From: Odontocerum albicorne
Lineage: Eukaryota > Arthropoda > Insecta > Trichoptera > Odontoceridae
Length of the DNA: 64,000 nt
Assembly: GCA_949825065.1 (NCBI GenBank)
Contig: OX463848.1
Location: 39,415,380 to 39,479,379, forward strand
Direction: 5' to 3'
In this document: in pieces, positions 43,333 to 53,907 of the stretch
Position numbering within the stretch: position 1 is the stretch's first letter
How the letters are laid out: every line of letters begins with the position of its first letter
Notes under the pieces: generated by a model
The model's database searches: none
Seen by the model: the letters and a program-made list of their open reading frames with translations, nothing else
Told to the model about the DNA's origin: nothing
Position numbers and translations under genes: made by a program

Positions 43333-44151
43333 CCCTTTGCAGTCCAAAGGTTTTTCAAAAAGTGTTCCACCAAGTCCAAGTAATTTTCAGTGAATTTATT
43401 AAATAATATAGTTTATGGTAAAACAAATAATAAAACAGGGTATAATAAATAAAAAAAAAGTATGGATTTATTACAAATATGATATTTATTAATTAATATG
43501 TTAAATTTATGTTTACAAAAATTAACTTCTAAAATTTCTCTCGCAAGTATCGCAATAAAATGATGTTCGCCTTCTTTTTTCTGGAATATCACGTTCCGAG
43601 CATACCATACTGTCTTTGTATTTATCGTGATCGTATATAAAATGGTGGGTTACATCTAATCGTTGTTCACCATCGATTGTCGATAGACGCCCAGGTTTTT
43701 ACTTTTCGGCAGCACGAAATTGGGTTTTTTTAGGATTATATGCCATAAAACCAATCTTGCCTTTAAATCCTACTGTAGATTCATCAACAACAAGGTTTCG
43801 ATCAGGGGCATAATTCTCTAGAAATCTATTGTTGAGGTAGTCAAGAAAATTACTAACTCTTTTTTTTCCGCGTCCTCAAATCTTGACTAGGATTTGTTAT
43901 GGATTATAGATGCAGTGTCCAGAAACTTTGAAAAAATCGTTTGTGGGGAAATTCATATCTGGAACATTGATAATTCCCATATTTATAATGATCCCCAAAA
44001 ATGCTCTAAATTCAACACCGGTGACATCCTTCCAAACGTGCCAAATGGAATATTTTCTTTTATTGGTAATGGAATAATTCCAATGGTGCCAAATGTAATA
44101 TACGTAAAATGGTTCTAAAATATCTACAAGAACATTTGCTGGATTGCACAG
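43333..44151 (-). mobile_element. piggyBac deletion derivative
   Basis: TTAA at 43329-43332 is followed by CCCTTTGCAGTCC. On the right, TTAA at 44152-44155 (read inward CTGTGCAATCC) fits a decayed mate. The element is 819 bp, far shorter than a full piggyBac, and holds parts of its transposase. The MITE L2 starts 17 bp beyond. Confidence 0.75.
43522..44110 (-). pseudogene. piggyBac transposase remnant
   Basis: Readable minus-strand parts, in order: VTGVEFRAFLGIIINMGIIN (N-terminal part of the DDE_Tnp_1_7 domain), then FLDYLNNRFLENYAPDRNLV, VDESTVGFKGKIGFMAYNPK (region of the first catalytic Asp), then RLSTIDGEQRLDVTHHFIYD and the Cys-rich C-terminus CSERDIPEKRRRTSFYCDTC-stop side. Stops and two internal deletions remove the remaining catalytic Asp residues. 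Confidence 0.8.
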
Positions 44152-44168
44152 TTAAAAAAAATTATTAA

Positions 44169-44795
44169 CCTTTCCTTCCCTGTGTTGGGTATGTTCTACA
44201 CATTGCTTCTAATAACCATCAATATCTCTATAAATATAATAAATACAAGGTTAAGATTTTAGGTATTCCTCCATAATATATTTACGCATTGATTTAAAAA
44301 ATAATATTAATATTAATCAGAATTTATCGACTACATCGTAAGTATTTTGTGAATATCGGAGACAAATTCGCATTTAAACGCTGTGAGTGCCTCGATCTTG
44401 GGTCTTGACGATAGGTGAAGAGTATGCGGGAAGCGCGACACTATATTCGCATCTCACTCTTGCATACTCGACTGAATAGCGAGGAGCTCAATTGTCTCAA
44501 CCTCGCAAGTGTAAGCCACGCCCGGGTTAGCCACCAACCCTGCCGCGCCCCAGTAGCTGTTGGGCTGGCAACGAGACTAGATCTACGCCCGTTCCGTGAG
44601 CGTTGCCAGATGGTTTTTTAATGTTTTTAGGAAATAAATCTCAATTATTATAATTTTTAACTTCAATTATAATTAATTAAGGGGATTATCTATGAATGTT
44701 CTTATTTTTCCGATTTAAAATCGCAAATTTTTGATCGCGTACTCACTACCCAACACCGGAGCGCGCGTTTCAATTTTATCACCGTAAGGGAAGGG
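44169..44795 (+). mobile_element. TTAA MITE, piggyBac-type (copy L2)
   Basis: TTAA flanks it (44165-44168, 44796-44799). Ends CCTTTCCTTCCCTGTGTTGG and, from the right, CCCTTCCCTTACGGTG are inverted at their tips, with an inner inverted GTGTTGGGTA. The 627 bp has no transposase. L3 is the same in reverse. Confidence 0.85.
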
Positions 44796-44799
44796 TTAA

Positions 44800-45321
44800 A
44801 ACAGCTTTAAAACATTTTTACAATTACTTGAGGAAAATGTCCAGACGTTATGGACATATGACCTGCCAGTAAAAAAACAGATGTCCAATACGTGTGGACA
44901 AACGACTTCAAAGAGTTTATGTTATTTCGTTTCCAAAATATGTTATATGCCTTTTTTTTTCATTCCGGACTGCTTATACTCGTACCAGACAAGACAAGGG
45001 CTCACTAAGTTATGAAAGAACATAAAATAATCTGCGGATCCGAGTTTACGAACCATTGCCATCGAGTACATGTTGTATGGAAATGGCGTGGCGTCTCCTG
45101 GCGTTCCAGTCTCGTTCGGCTTCCTTTTATTCCCCTTGGCACATTACTTAACAAATTTCCTATATTGTCTTTTTATACAGCTTTTTCTTATTGAAATGGC
45201 GAAAATTTCCTTCAATTTTCGGCGTTTTATGGGTTGGATTTTTTTTATATTTTGATGATTCTATGTAATATTCTGTACGTTCAACCCCAATATTTGAAGA
45301 CTTCTTTAAATAAAATATCGG
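44800..45321. other. No recognised feature
   Basis: Short frames on + at 45012-45255 show no motif. A repeated AATATCGGGGTTGA / TCAACCCCAATATT pair (45285, 45315) forms a small inverted repeat. Confidence 0.35.
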
Positions 45322-45892
45322 GGTTGACAACCTGGTGAGCTTATTGCCATGTGCCAATATCTTCCAACCAATCAGTTACTAACCAATATGAGATTCGCTC
45401 CGTCCTTGGCATGCTTTAAGAAGCGACTGAAAAAAACTCTTAATTTCTAGTCAGTAAAATAACGTGTTTCATTCCTGATTTTTCTGTTCCTGTCCTCTCC
45501 ACCATCCCTTCCTTTCCTTTTGATTGATGACATCTCACTTTATATGAAAAATAATGTTCGGGTGATTGTCCGTCTTTGTGGGGTTTGTGGGTGTTTGTCG
45601 CTCACGTATGTGTTTATGGATTTCGTGGGGATGGATAGTCATTTGAATGATTTATGCGACCACTTAACTTGCTTCATTTACTTTTGTCTGGTTGGCTGGA
45701 AGAGATTACCGCCTGGCAATAATCCCGCCAGATTGTATTTGCAATAAAAGTGTTAAATAAATATTTTAAAGAAGTATTTAGTGAAAACCAGCCTGGAATT
45801 TTTTTTATATACATCTGGGTTTCAGTGGGATTCGAATCCGCAATATACGGGTCGGAAGACAGGCGTCCGCTGCTGGCCGAGATTGTCTCATC
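45322..45892 (-). mobile_element. SINE split by LINE-A (S8)
   Basis: The tail (45322-45372, CTTATTGCCATGTGCCAATA, TTCCAACCAATCAG) and the body plus head (from about 45758: TTAGTGAAAACCAGCCTGGA, GATTCGAATCCGCAA, AGACAGGCGTCCGCTGCTGG) are the two halves of one minus-strand SINE. LINE-A sits between them exactly where the shared tail begins. Confidence 0.7.
45373..45757 (+). mobile_element. LINE-A 3' end inside the SINE (A6)
   Basis: It starts at TTACTAACCAATATGAGATT (ORF end QTNIRLAPSLACFKKRLKK) and ends at TTTGCAATAAAAGTGTTAAA. It is 5'-truncated. The left joint shares ATCAGTTA with the LINE-A consensus, a likely microhomology. Confidence 0.75.
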
Positions 45893-45971
45893 TCTCCCTT
45901 CACCCCCAGTCCTCAACCCGATTGTTAACCGTTAGAAGCGTGTATCTCAGTACCAGTTCGAACATAATTTA

Positions 45972-46125
45972 GTCTTATTTGTGCTCCCCTGATGATGAGG
46001 TGAAAGCCTTGAAACCAGTAGAGTTATACCGTTACAAAAAAGTGAAATCAACAGTGTTTGATAAAACAAATTACAATGTCTTTAAACCTCCACAATGTCA
46101 ATGCCTTAACTATAAACAATATATA
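45972..46125 (+). mobile_element. P1 element, hammerhead-like core complete
   Basis: CTGATGA (45989-45995), GAGG-TGAAAG-CCTT hairpin, GAAA (46011-46014), then GTTATACCGTTAC, CAGTGTTTGATAAAACAAAT and the constant end GCCTTAACTATAAACAATAT. The left inverted arm is missing. Confidence 0.65.
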
Positions 46126-46164
46126 AATGGATTCCCTATCAAACATAGTTCAAATGCCTGGTAG

Positions 46165-46432
46165 AGACCGTAAAATAATTTAAATGGAATTGGCCAAGAC
46201 TCATGACCAGTTGCCACTGATTGGGCATGGAAATTTTAAGTGGAATTGGCCAAGACTCATGACCAGTTGCTACTTATTGGGCATGTAAAAACACCTAGAA
46301 AGCTTGGGCATGGAAAAACTTACTTATTGGGCATGGAAAAACACCTAGGGCATGGAAATTTTAAGTGGAATTGGCCAAGACTCATGACCAGTTGCTACTT
46401 ATTGGGCATGGAAAAACACCTAGAAAACACCC
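46165..46432. repeat. Complex tandem repeat, about 3 units
   Basis: GGAATTGGCCAAGACTCATG recurs at about 46183, 46242 and 46369, with CTTATTGGGCATGGAAAAAC and AACACCTAG between in varying number. It is non-coding. Confidence 0.85.
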
Positions 46433-46479
46433 CATGATACAAATTTCGCTTCCTCCAACTCAAGGTACAACTTTTATAC

Positions 46480-46930
46480 ATCTCATCGTGTATGATCTTC
46501 TTTTATTCGCGCTTTTCACTTGATTCTTTCAAAATCTGGTTCACTTAATTCAACTGCTATTCTCTCAGTGTACTTTTTATACACAACATGCATTTCTAAT
46601 TCATATATCTCTTTTGTCATCCATTCTCTCTACTTGTCTAAAATATCTTATCGCGCCTTTTTTGTATATATGCATTTTTGATGTCTCCATTCCGTCTTCT
46701 TTCATACATTTAAACTCCACAAGTTTAACTTGGTGCACGCATCTCCAGAGCATTGATTTTATCCTTATTTTTCCAAATTTTACTTTCACGCCCATCCATG
46801 AACCAACACGCTACAAAGTATTGACATTTTTACAACTTTTGTTAAAGCGCGATTGTCATACATTATGTTAAGTGCTCCATTTACCTTGTTCCCTGCTGCT
46901 ACTTTTCTTTCAATTCCCCTTTCAAATCGT
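46480..46930 (-). mobile_element. LINE-K fragment (LINE-B relative)
   Basis: The minus-strand frame 46601-46795 reads MGVKVKFGKIRIKSMLWRCV, then KGAIRYFRQVERMDDKRDI. RYFR-VERMDD-R is the post-RT signature (RWFGHVERM). It matches parts of 56240-56400. Truncated and frameshifted. Confidence 0.5.
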
Positions 46931-47790
46931 CTATCACGTTAACATGCTGCCATTATTGACTGTGATATGATTTATTATACTTGTTAAGCAGCGATGACGT
47001 CTCTTCCATTGTTGTTCACGCGTCAAAATTTTGGGTGGAAGATACTTGTGACATGTGTAAGTTAGTTCAACTCGTACTTCTTGAGCTACCCGCATCACTC
47101 AAGCTTCCATCAGTTCAGCTTATTGAATACCGAAGGTTCAATTAGGTTCAATGCATATTGATTTTAATATCCATTAGTTTTGTCTACATCAGCACTTGAA
47201 AAAAGTATTTAAATTGATTAAACGAAAGGGCATAAACACTTTGCACTTTTTATCCCATGGAAAGACGTACGATCGAGAAGATATGGAAGATTTTGAAAGG
47301 CTGTGGAATAAACTGCAAAGTAACTGGATCGATGGCGTCGCTGTGTGAAGAAAGTATGGCAGGTGTCAGTGTGAACGAATATATATGATTGAATGGTTTT
47401 GCATTAAAAAAGGTGTGAAACAAGAATGTTTGATATTTTCTTGACTGATCAATATTTTTAGCGTAGATGAAAAGTGAGACAAGAAACGTAAAAATATCAA
47501 ATTTGATCGTAAACTTTTTCTTCTTCTTGAGTAATGATCGTGAACTCCTTTATATGAAGGAGTATACCAACATACTCCTTAGTATGTCAACATTATAGGA
47601 TCCCGTAAACGGTTTATTGGAGACGATTTGGTTTGAAATATTTGAAAATTGTTTTAAAAATATATTAAAAAAAGTCAGAAGTTATGGTTTACGAAAATAA
47701 TAACCATATAAATATTTCCCATGGGTGTAGAACTAAAGATTAGAGCATGTTGGTAATGTTGCCATTTGAGAACCATGTTTTTTATACTAA
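46931..47790. other. No recognised feature
   Basis: Only short repeats near 47540-47590 (TATGAAGGAGTATACCAACA, ACTCCTTAGTATGTCAACAT) stand out. Confidence 0.35.
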
Positions 47791-47814
47791 TAATGAAGAT
47801 ATACTTTATATAGC

Positions 47815-48300
47815 GCCATTAAAAAAACAGACTACTCAAGGGCTCTCTAATTCGGAAATTTTACCCACTGTTATTGACATAAAAAAATTACAAAATAAAT
47901 AAATACAGAAGTTTAATATAAGGTGGTGACTGCGGCCATAAGATGAAAAATTGTTAGAAAATATATTTGGTAAGAACACCGCAGAAAACTTACCAAGGGA
48001 AGATGAACTATAAACAAACCTTTGTAGATCTTCCGATACGTAATAGAAACACATTCGGCTTTGAGTGTGTTGAGGTAGTGTTCATAACATATATGATCAT
48101 AATTTTTTATAAGAGCTCCCAAAAAGGGCCGTCTTCAAGAGCTTCCTAAAGCAGGATACGCCACCATATCTCTGATGCTTAAATGCAGACCATTCCACGC
48201 TACAGAACCAGCAATGGCAAAATACCTGTTATGATACCCCGTCCTATTTGATCTATTCGGAATAATCAATATATTCGATAAAGTTGAAACTACCTTGAAA
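47815..48300 (-). mobile_element. LINE-J copy (J3)
   Basis: Minus-strand coding end: AIAGSVAWNGLHLSIRDMVA and RPFLGALIKNYDHICYEHYL. The 3' UTR towards 47815 has CCGCAGAAAACTTACCAAGG and ends near ACAAAATAAATAAATACAGA. Frameshifted. Confidence 0.65.
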
Positions 48301-48359
48301 GTAAGACTCCTTTCTAAAGGGATTCAAAACTACTATGATTGACATTAGAAATATTACGA

Positions 48360-49200
48360 AGTAAACACCTGTAATTTAAATGTAAGAATAAGAAGTTGTT
48401 GGTTATGGCCATAAATTAGGTGCTTCCCCGCATCCGCGTATGTTTGGTTAGAAAACCGCAGAAAACTTACCAAGGAAAGACGAACTACAAAGAAACCTAT
48501 GTGAATCTTCCGATACATGTCATGCATCGGACGTATGCGTCAGCATGAAATATAATGTATTTGTTTTTTGATGTATAAATTCGTAGTTATATTTTGATGT
48601 TATTTGGTATATAAAATTTATGTTTGTTGGGGTCCGTGCTGTGTCGCGACCGTAACATAAATGTGACTTATGCGCGGCCATCGTGAGACTATATCGAGAG
48701 TCGGCCGGCCTCTGCTTGCGCAAAACTGGCGAAAATTGTGATATTTCGTGAGTTGTGACGGCATGCAGCGGCGAAAGCAGGCGCTTGCGATGAGCGATTG
48801 ATCGCACATAAAAAGCGCAAAAGCCAATATAAATTATTCTCAGTTCACTCTGTCTACTGCCTTTTACTTGTGACCATCTACTACCTACTTAATAGGAATC
48901 TCTTCACCCTGCTACCTTTCACCGTTCTACGACTTTGCGACGTGAGCTGAATTCTCCGAGCATCAAGCAGCAGCCATCCACTTATTGTTACAGTTCTTTG
49001 TGCCAGTGGCGTACATGTCAGTAACACATTCAATTTTAGGTGTAGTGTAGTGTATACCATATGTAAAGCGTTCATTTAAAATCATATATTTTGATAGAAC
49101 CTTCCAAAAAAGGTTGTCTTCAAGTGCTTTCTAAATCTGCACACGGCACCCATATCACTAACAATTTGAGGCATACAAAGATTGATCTAATTGAAATATT
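48360..49200 (-). mobile_element. LINE-J copy split by a solo LTR (J4)
   Basis: The left part ends CTATGTGAATCTTCCGATAC. The right part resumes GTAACACATTCAATTTTAGG and goes on to AAAAAGGTTGTCTTCAAGTG. This is the order seen at 48010-48130. Confidence 0.65.
48523..49015. mobile_element. Solo LTR with 5-bp target duplication
   Basis: The 493-bp segment starts TGCATCGGACG and ends GGCGTACA (TG...CA), with TGTCA on both sides (48518-48522, 49016-49020). It is GC-richer than its surroundings and has TATAAATT at about 48828. No internal region is present, so I read it as one LTR left by recombination. A 5-bp duplication fits BEL/Pao, Copia or some Gypsy elements. Confidence 0.7.
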
Positions 49201-49377
49201 ATTTGAGAAAACGTGCCTTACCCAATAATAAAGACCATCAATTAATTTTATATTACGCAATATTAATATGAATCAAAGTTCTACATCTCTCAAAGATACA
49301 ATGGAGACATGCCACTAAGTAACTTGAATACAAATAGACAAAATATGAAATCAAACCATTCGCAGTACTAATTATAG

Positions 49378-49588
49378 TATTACACTTTCGTTGTGTATAG
49401 TACAACCTGGCGGACGTATTGCCATGTGGCAATCTCTTTCAACCAAACGGGAAGATGTTAAAGTGTCCTTAAGTGAAAACCAGACTGGAAAACTTTTTTT
49501 TTTAAATCTGCGTTCTTGCGAGATATGAACTCGCAACCTGCGGACTGGGGACAGGCGTTTTACCAACTAGGTCACGAAGGTCGTCCTT
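49378..49588 (-). mobile_element. tRNA-derived SINE, well preserved (S9)
   Basis: On the minus strand: GACGACCTTCGTGACCTAGT (A-box side), AAACGCCTGTCCCCAGTCCG, GCGAGTTCATATCTCGCAAG (B-box side), TTCCAGTCTGGTTTTCACTT (body) and GAGATTGCCACATGGCAATA (tail), ending GTACTATACACAACGAAAGT. Length is about 210 bp. Confidence 0.8.
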
Positions 49589-50389
49589 AATTCGTCATCA
49601 TAATTATACCGGGATTAAAATAAGTGGAATAACAAAGAAATCCATTATTTATTGCATATTCAAAAAGTTTACGAGACGCCCCTGCTCTATTGCATAAATA
49701 CAAGATTTTGACGATCACCGCCGGCTTCACCTGCCCAATCTGGATTATTCCTAGTCAAGTGTATTCAGATCAAGCTGTCAAATATCACACGAATCTGACA
49801 AAATTCACTTCGGCACCTTTTGTGCCCGTCCTCTGGTTTAGTTTCCTCCCGTCGGTCTTAGAGGCAGCGGCACTAAACGGCGCCGCACGACCGTCACATT
49901 GTTGTCGAAATGTACACACCTCGTTAACAGCCCGACTGCCGCCGATGCTGTGTGACATTCCTCCGGTATCGTCTGTCTTCGGACCACACATCGTAAAAAT
50001 TTATTGATATTAATCATCATGGTAATATTTAAATAGAAATTTCTCATATGAGAAACACCAATATTTGTGAGGTTTCTATTTTAAACAATATACCTTCATC
50101 TATGCCCGTAGATTATCGTGGTTATTATTCTATGTGGTATGCAGGATTATTATCTATGGAGTGTTACTCTGAACTCTATGGGATACAAAAACGTGGTATA
50201 AAATCCAAAAAATTCTAATACTATACATACCTTAATGTGTCGTACTAACACTCAATTTTAAACCATTACATTTTACTAACTAGCTCTTGTATATTTATGT
50301 AAACTATACTACGAGTGTATGTGAACACTACAAACTCAACGATCCATGCAAATTGTCTATGAATACTGTACTACATCTAAAGCCGAATG
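49589..50389. other. Unshared sequence with a GC-rich block (49690-50010)
   Basis: The block is open for 105 codons on + (frame LVFLPSVLEAAALNGAARPS) and also open on minus frames, so coding is not shown. No copy occurs elsewhere in the window. It could be an exon, a CpG-like promoter or part of an unseen element. Confidence 0.3.
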
Positions 50390-50945
50390 GATTACTTTAA
50401 CATATTGGCGACGAACTACAAAGATATCTTCAAAGATTTCTTTGTAGTTTGTCTTCCTGCGGTAAGTTTTCTGCGGGTGTCTTAAAATACATATTTTTCA
50501 TTAGACCATAATATTAAGTATCCCGCATCTGCATATATTCAGGAAAACATATTTGGTTAGAAAACTTACCAAGTAAAGGCGAACTGCCAAGAAACTTTTG
50601 TAGTATATTACTTTTGTAGTATATTTTGTAGTTAAGGCATTAAAATTGTGGAGGTTTAAAGACATTGTAATTTGTTTTATCAAACACTGTTTATTCCACT
50701 TTATGTAACGGTATAACCCTACCGGTTTCAAGGTTTTCACCTCATAATCAGGGGAGCACAAACAAGACCTTGTTTGTGCTCCCCTGATTATGAGGTGAAA
50801 ACTTTGAAACCGGTACGGTTATACCGTTACGTAAAGTGGAATAAACAGTGTTTTATGAAACAAATTACAAACTTTAGTAGACCTCCCGATATGTGATAAT
50901 AACACATTTGGTTTTGAGCGTAGTGTAGTGTACATATGCAATCAT
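50390..50945 (-). mobile_element. LINE-J 3' part split by P1 (J5)
   Basis: GAAAACTTACCAAGTAAAGG and GAACTGCCAAGAAACTTTTG stop at 50603. ACCTCCCGATATGTGATAAT resumes after 50880. The flanking AAACTTTTGTAG / AAACTTTAGTAG are the duplicated target. Confidence 0.65.
50604..50868 (-). mobile_element. P1 palindromic element with 12-bp target duplication
   Basis: Two long arms (50671-50766 and 50769-50875) pair almost fully: GCACAAACAAGACCTTGTTTGTGC at the centre, then CCCCTGATTATGAGGTGAAA...GAAACCGGTA in both directions. The core reads CTGATTA here, so one conserved base of a hammerhead is changed. The constant P1 end (TAAGGCATTAAAATTGTGGA) lies on the left. Confidence 0.75.
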
Positions 50946-51059
50946 TAATAAACCGCACTTATGAGCAATACTATCTCACATGAAAAGGCAACAAAACTCT
51001 TGCACGCATAGCGCGTGTGAATATTATTACTAGGCCAACTCTTTCATCAGATTTGTACC

Positions 51060-51150
51060 CATATTTTAGTATCATCAGGAATCGAACGCAAACCCCCGGA
51101 ATGAAAGTCAAACGTCATACCATCTAGGTCACAGATGTCGTCAGGTTATT
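51060..51150 (-). mobile_element. tRNA-like SINE head (S10)
   Basis: Minus strand: TGACCTAGATGGTATGACGT and GGGTTTGCGTTCGATTCCTG. It lacks the family tail. It is not a good tRNA (no proper acceptor stem). Confidence 0.5.
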
Positions 51151-51510
51151 CCATTTAATTATACAAAAGGATAGGTTTCCTTTCACTTAAGTTTAAGTGG
51201 TTTCTGAAATATCACTTTTGCTAATACATCTCCAAGACTTTTGCGTGACAATGGTCGTAAAACGACAAACGCACAATAAATATGTTGTGGTCGAATTTAA
51301 CGGTCACGTTTAACACTTTCGTCCATCGTTAAATTATGTCCAGCGATAAACGGAGAGGGAGTGGGTGACGAAACGTCGCCTCCCGTGCTTTACGATCTGC
51401 CCAAGTAATTGTCTTTTCTTGGAAAATGCGTGCAAGGCTCAAAACTGAACCTGTTCTTGACTTTGTCGCTGAAATTTCAATATTTCTCGTCATTTAACTG
51501 TACGCGAAAT
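51151..51510. other. No recognised feature
   Basis: 51290-51400 has more GC (GATAAACGGAGAGGGAGTGG). The frame 51409-51639 runs into the SINE and shows no motif. Confidence 0.35.
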
Positions 51511-51514
51511 GACA

Positions 51515-51722
51515 GGATCAATGTGGTCAAGTTGATAAGACGCTTATCTAACAACCGAGTGGTTGTCTGTTCGATTCCCCTTGGAACCCTTTTTTTTTTA
51601 AATAAGAATCCACCGTGGTTTTCACTTCAAGTCTTTTAACATATTTCTGGTTGTTTGAAAGACATCGCAACATGCCAATAAGTTCACCAGGTTGTACTGT
51701 ATACAACGAAAGTGAAATAGAA
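51515..51722 (+). mobile_element. tRNA-derived SINE, well preserved (S11)
   Basis: GTGGTCAAGTTGATAAGACG (A-box side), GTCTGTTCGATTCCCCTTGG (B box), TTTTCACTTCAAGTC (body), TTTCTGGTTGTTTGAAAGAC and TGCCAATAAGTTCACCAGGT (tail), ending TGTACTGTATACAACGAAAG. Confidence 0.8.
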
Positions 51723-51736
51723 TACACATTGAAAGT

Positions 51737-51792
51737 GTGCCCTGTACTTGAAGAGAGTAAAGTGCCCTGTGCTATCTTCAAGTGCAGGGCAC
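51737..51792. repeat. 18-bp inverted repeat at the SINE end
   Basis: Arms GTGCCCTGTACTTGAAGA and TCTTCAAGTGCAGGGCAC (one mismatch) lie 20 bases apart, just past the SINE tail. Confidence 0.85.
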
Positions 51793-51799
51793 TCATCTT

Positions 51800-52284
51800 A
51801 GAGCAGATATAATATATTTATCACCCATATAATATATTTATATATTTTCCCCTATTTCATTCTAAAATTGTAACATAACCATCCAACTTAAAGTTCGATG
51901 GGCCATTGCGGTCGTAGACCAAAGTTATAAGTACCAGAAAGCTCCAAAGCTATTTTCCTTAAGCTCCTTGTGAAAGCTTTAGCTTATTTGCTCAAGTCTC
52001 AGTAGTAAATACAAGCCGAGTCTAGTTATAAACAATGTTTTGACTCTACATAAAGCTTTTTATAGCGTGAATCACGTTTATTTATTCTGGTATCTAAATC
52101 AATCACCTCTCATACATGCGATCTTTGTTTATTTTCTATTTGTTTTCTTTTTCTTTTTCGTTAGTTTTGGTGTTGAAAATAGGAACGGAATTTTAATAAA
52201 ATATTTTTTTGATGAAACGTATTATGCTCTAAGTTTTTATAAAGTTCACTTTCTAATAATAATAGTCTTTCGTCAATACCGGTG
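51800..52284. other. No recognised feature
   Basis: No shared repeat. The frame 52040-52306 is Phe-rich from T runs and is not called. Confidence 0.35.
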
Positions 52285-52590
52285 TCACCGGAATGGTATT
52301 TTTTAAATAACAGGCTTATCCCGACCGAATGATATTTTGTCAATAACGGTCTTACCCCGATCGAATGATATATTTTTTTTAAAACGGACTCGTCCCGGCC
52401 GAATGGTATTTTATCAATAATGGGCTCATTCATACCCACCGAATGGTATTGAATCAATAACGGGATCATCCCGACCGAACGGTCTTTTACAATAACGTGA
52501 TCATTCCGACTGAATGGTATTTTTCAATAACAGGCTCATCCCGATCTAATGATATTTTTCAATAACGGGCTCATCCAGATCGAACGATTT
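52285..52590. repeat. Degenerate tandem repeat, about 8 units of 34-40 bp
   Basis: GAATGGTATTTT...CAATAACGGGCTCATCCCGAC recurs from 52290 to 52590 with unit starts near 52290, 52326, 52362, 52401, 52441, 52478, 52512 and 52548. Unit lengths vary, so the array is old. Confidence 0.9.
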
Positions 52591-52978
52591 TAGATATTTT
52601 TTCATTCTTTTGGGTACCTCTGAAAAATATCCGAATTGATATTGCGAACATATTAAAGAGCATGGCCGGGTAACAGCATTGTCTTCAATCCCAGAAAGCC
52701 TTTGGGCTAGAATCATTGTAGTAAACAAGTAACTCACAATTCGCCATCGTATGTGTTAGAAATACATTGTTGTGTATTACTGTAGTACTCTTAAAAATAT
52801 CCGATGGGCGATATAAACACAACGTGTCCTGATGGCAACATTTTCTTCGATCCTTAGGTTTTTGGAACCACTGTAATATGCATAAAAATCTCGGTTAATC
52901 ACTGAAGAAGACATAAAACTATATGTTTATCTCACTTCTAGCGCGAGCGAGTTTTGTTACTAGATGTTCTTAGTGATC
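52591..52978. other. No recognised feature
   Basis: No frame or shared repeat beyond the array edge. Confidence 0.4.
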
Positions 52979-52982
52979 TTAA

Positions 52983-53613
52983 CCCTTCCCTTACGGTGAT
53001 AAAAATAATACGCGTGATCCGGTGTTGGGTAGTGAGTACGCAATAAAAAATTTGCGATTTTAAATCGGAAAAATAAGAACATTCATAGATAATCCCCTTA
53101 ATTAATTATAATTGAAGTTAAAAATTATAATAATTGAGATTTATTTGCTGAAAACATTAAAAAACCATCTGAAAACATTAAAAAACGCTCACGGAACGGG
53201 CGTACGTCTAACCTATTTGCAAGCCTAGAGGCAACTAGTGGCGCGGAACGTCAGTCGCATACCCCGGCGCATACGCCTTTGCTTGCGACGTTGAGAAAAT
53301 TCAGCTCCTCGCAATTCAGTCTAGTATGCAAGAGTGAGATGCGAATATAGTGTCGCGCTTCCCGCATACTATTCACCTATCGTCAAGACGAGGCACTCGC
53401 CGCGTTTAAATGCGAATTTGTTTTCGATCTTTACAAAACACCTCGATGTAGTCGATAAATTCTGATTATTATTAATATTATTTTTTAAATCAATGCGTAA
53501 ATATATTATGGAGGAATACCTAAAATCTTAACCTTGTATTTATTATATTTATAGAGATATTGATGGTTATTAGAAGCAACGTGTAGAAGATACCCAACAC
53601 AGGGAAGGAAAGG
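52983..53613 (-). mobile_element. TTAA MITE, piggyBac-type (copy L3)
   Basis: TTAA at 52979-52982 and 53614-53617. Ends CCCTTCCCTTACGGTGAT and, from the right, CCTTTCCTTCCCTGTGTT. It is the reverse of L2 over nearly its whole length, including GTCGCGCTTCCCGCATACT, with a distinct GC-rich middle (53200-53300). Confidence 0.85.
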
Positions 53614-53907
53614 TTAAGAAAGAATGGATGCACTTTAAAAAGCGCCATTGTTTTACTTCATATTTGTGACCCAGGCGGCCAATTCAACGATGGGAAGTGT
53701 AAATCTAGTTCATGTTGTAAAGTGTAAGATTTCAGTGACTTCTTAAAACTAGAGTAAAACAAGATAATATATCATAATATTTGTATTGACAATGGCGCAA
53801 ATAAGGTTTTATAACTCGCAACTGGAGTTATAGGATATTTTTTTGTCCAAAACTAATTTTTTGTACAAATGATTTAAATTTTGGTGTGGTAAATGATTTA
53901 AATTTAT
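53614..53907. other. No recognised feature
   Basis: AT-rich spacer between the MITE and P1. Confidence 0.4.

Noticed and set aside
49378..49588. tRNA-like A and B boxes as a functional tRNA gene
   Set aside because: Head sequences are always followed by the same SINE body and tail, and acceptor stems do not close properly. The same holds for 37090-37190 and 51060-51150.
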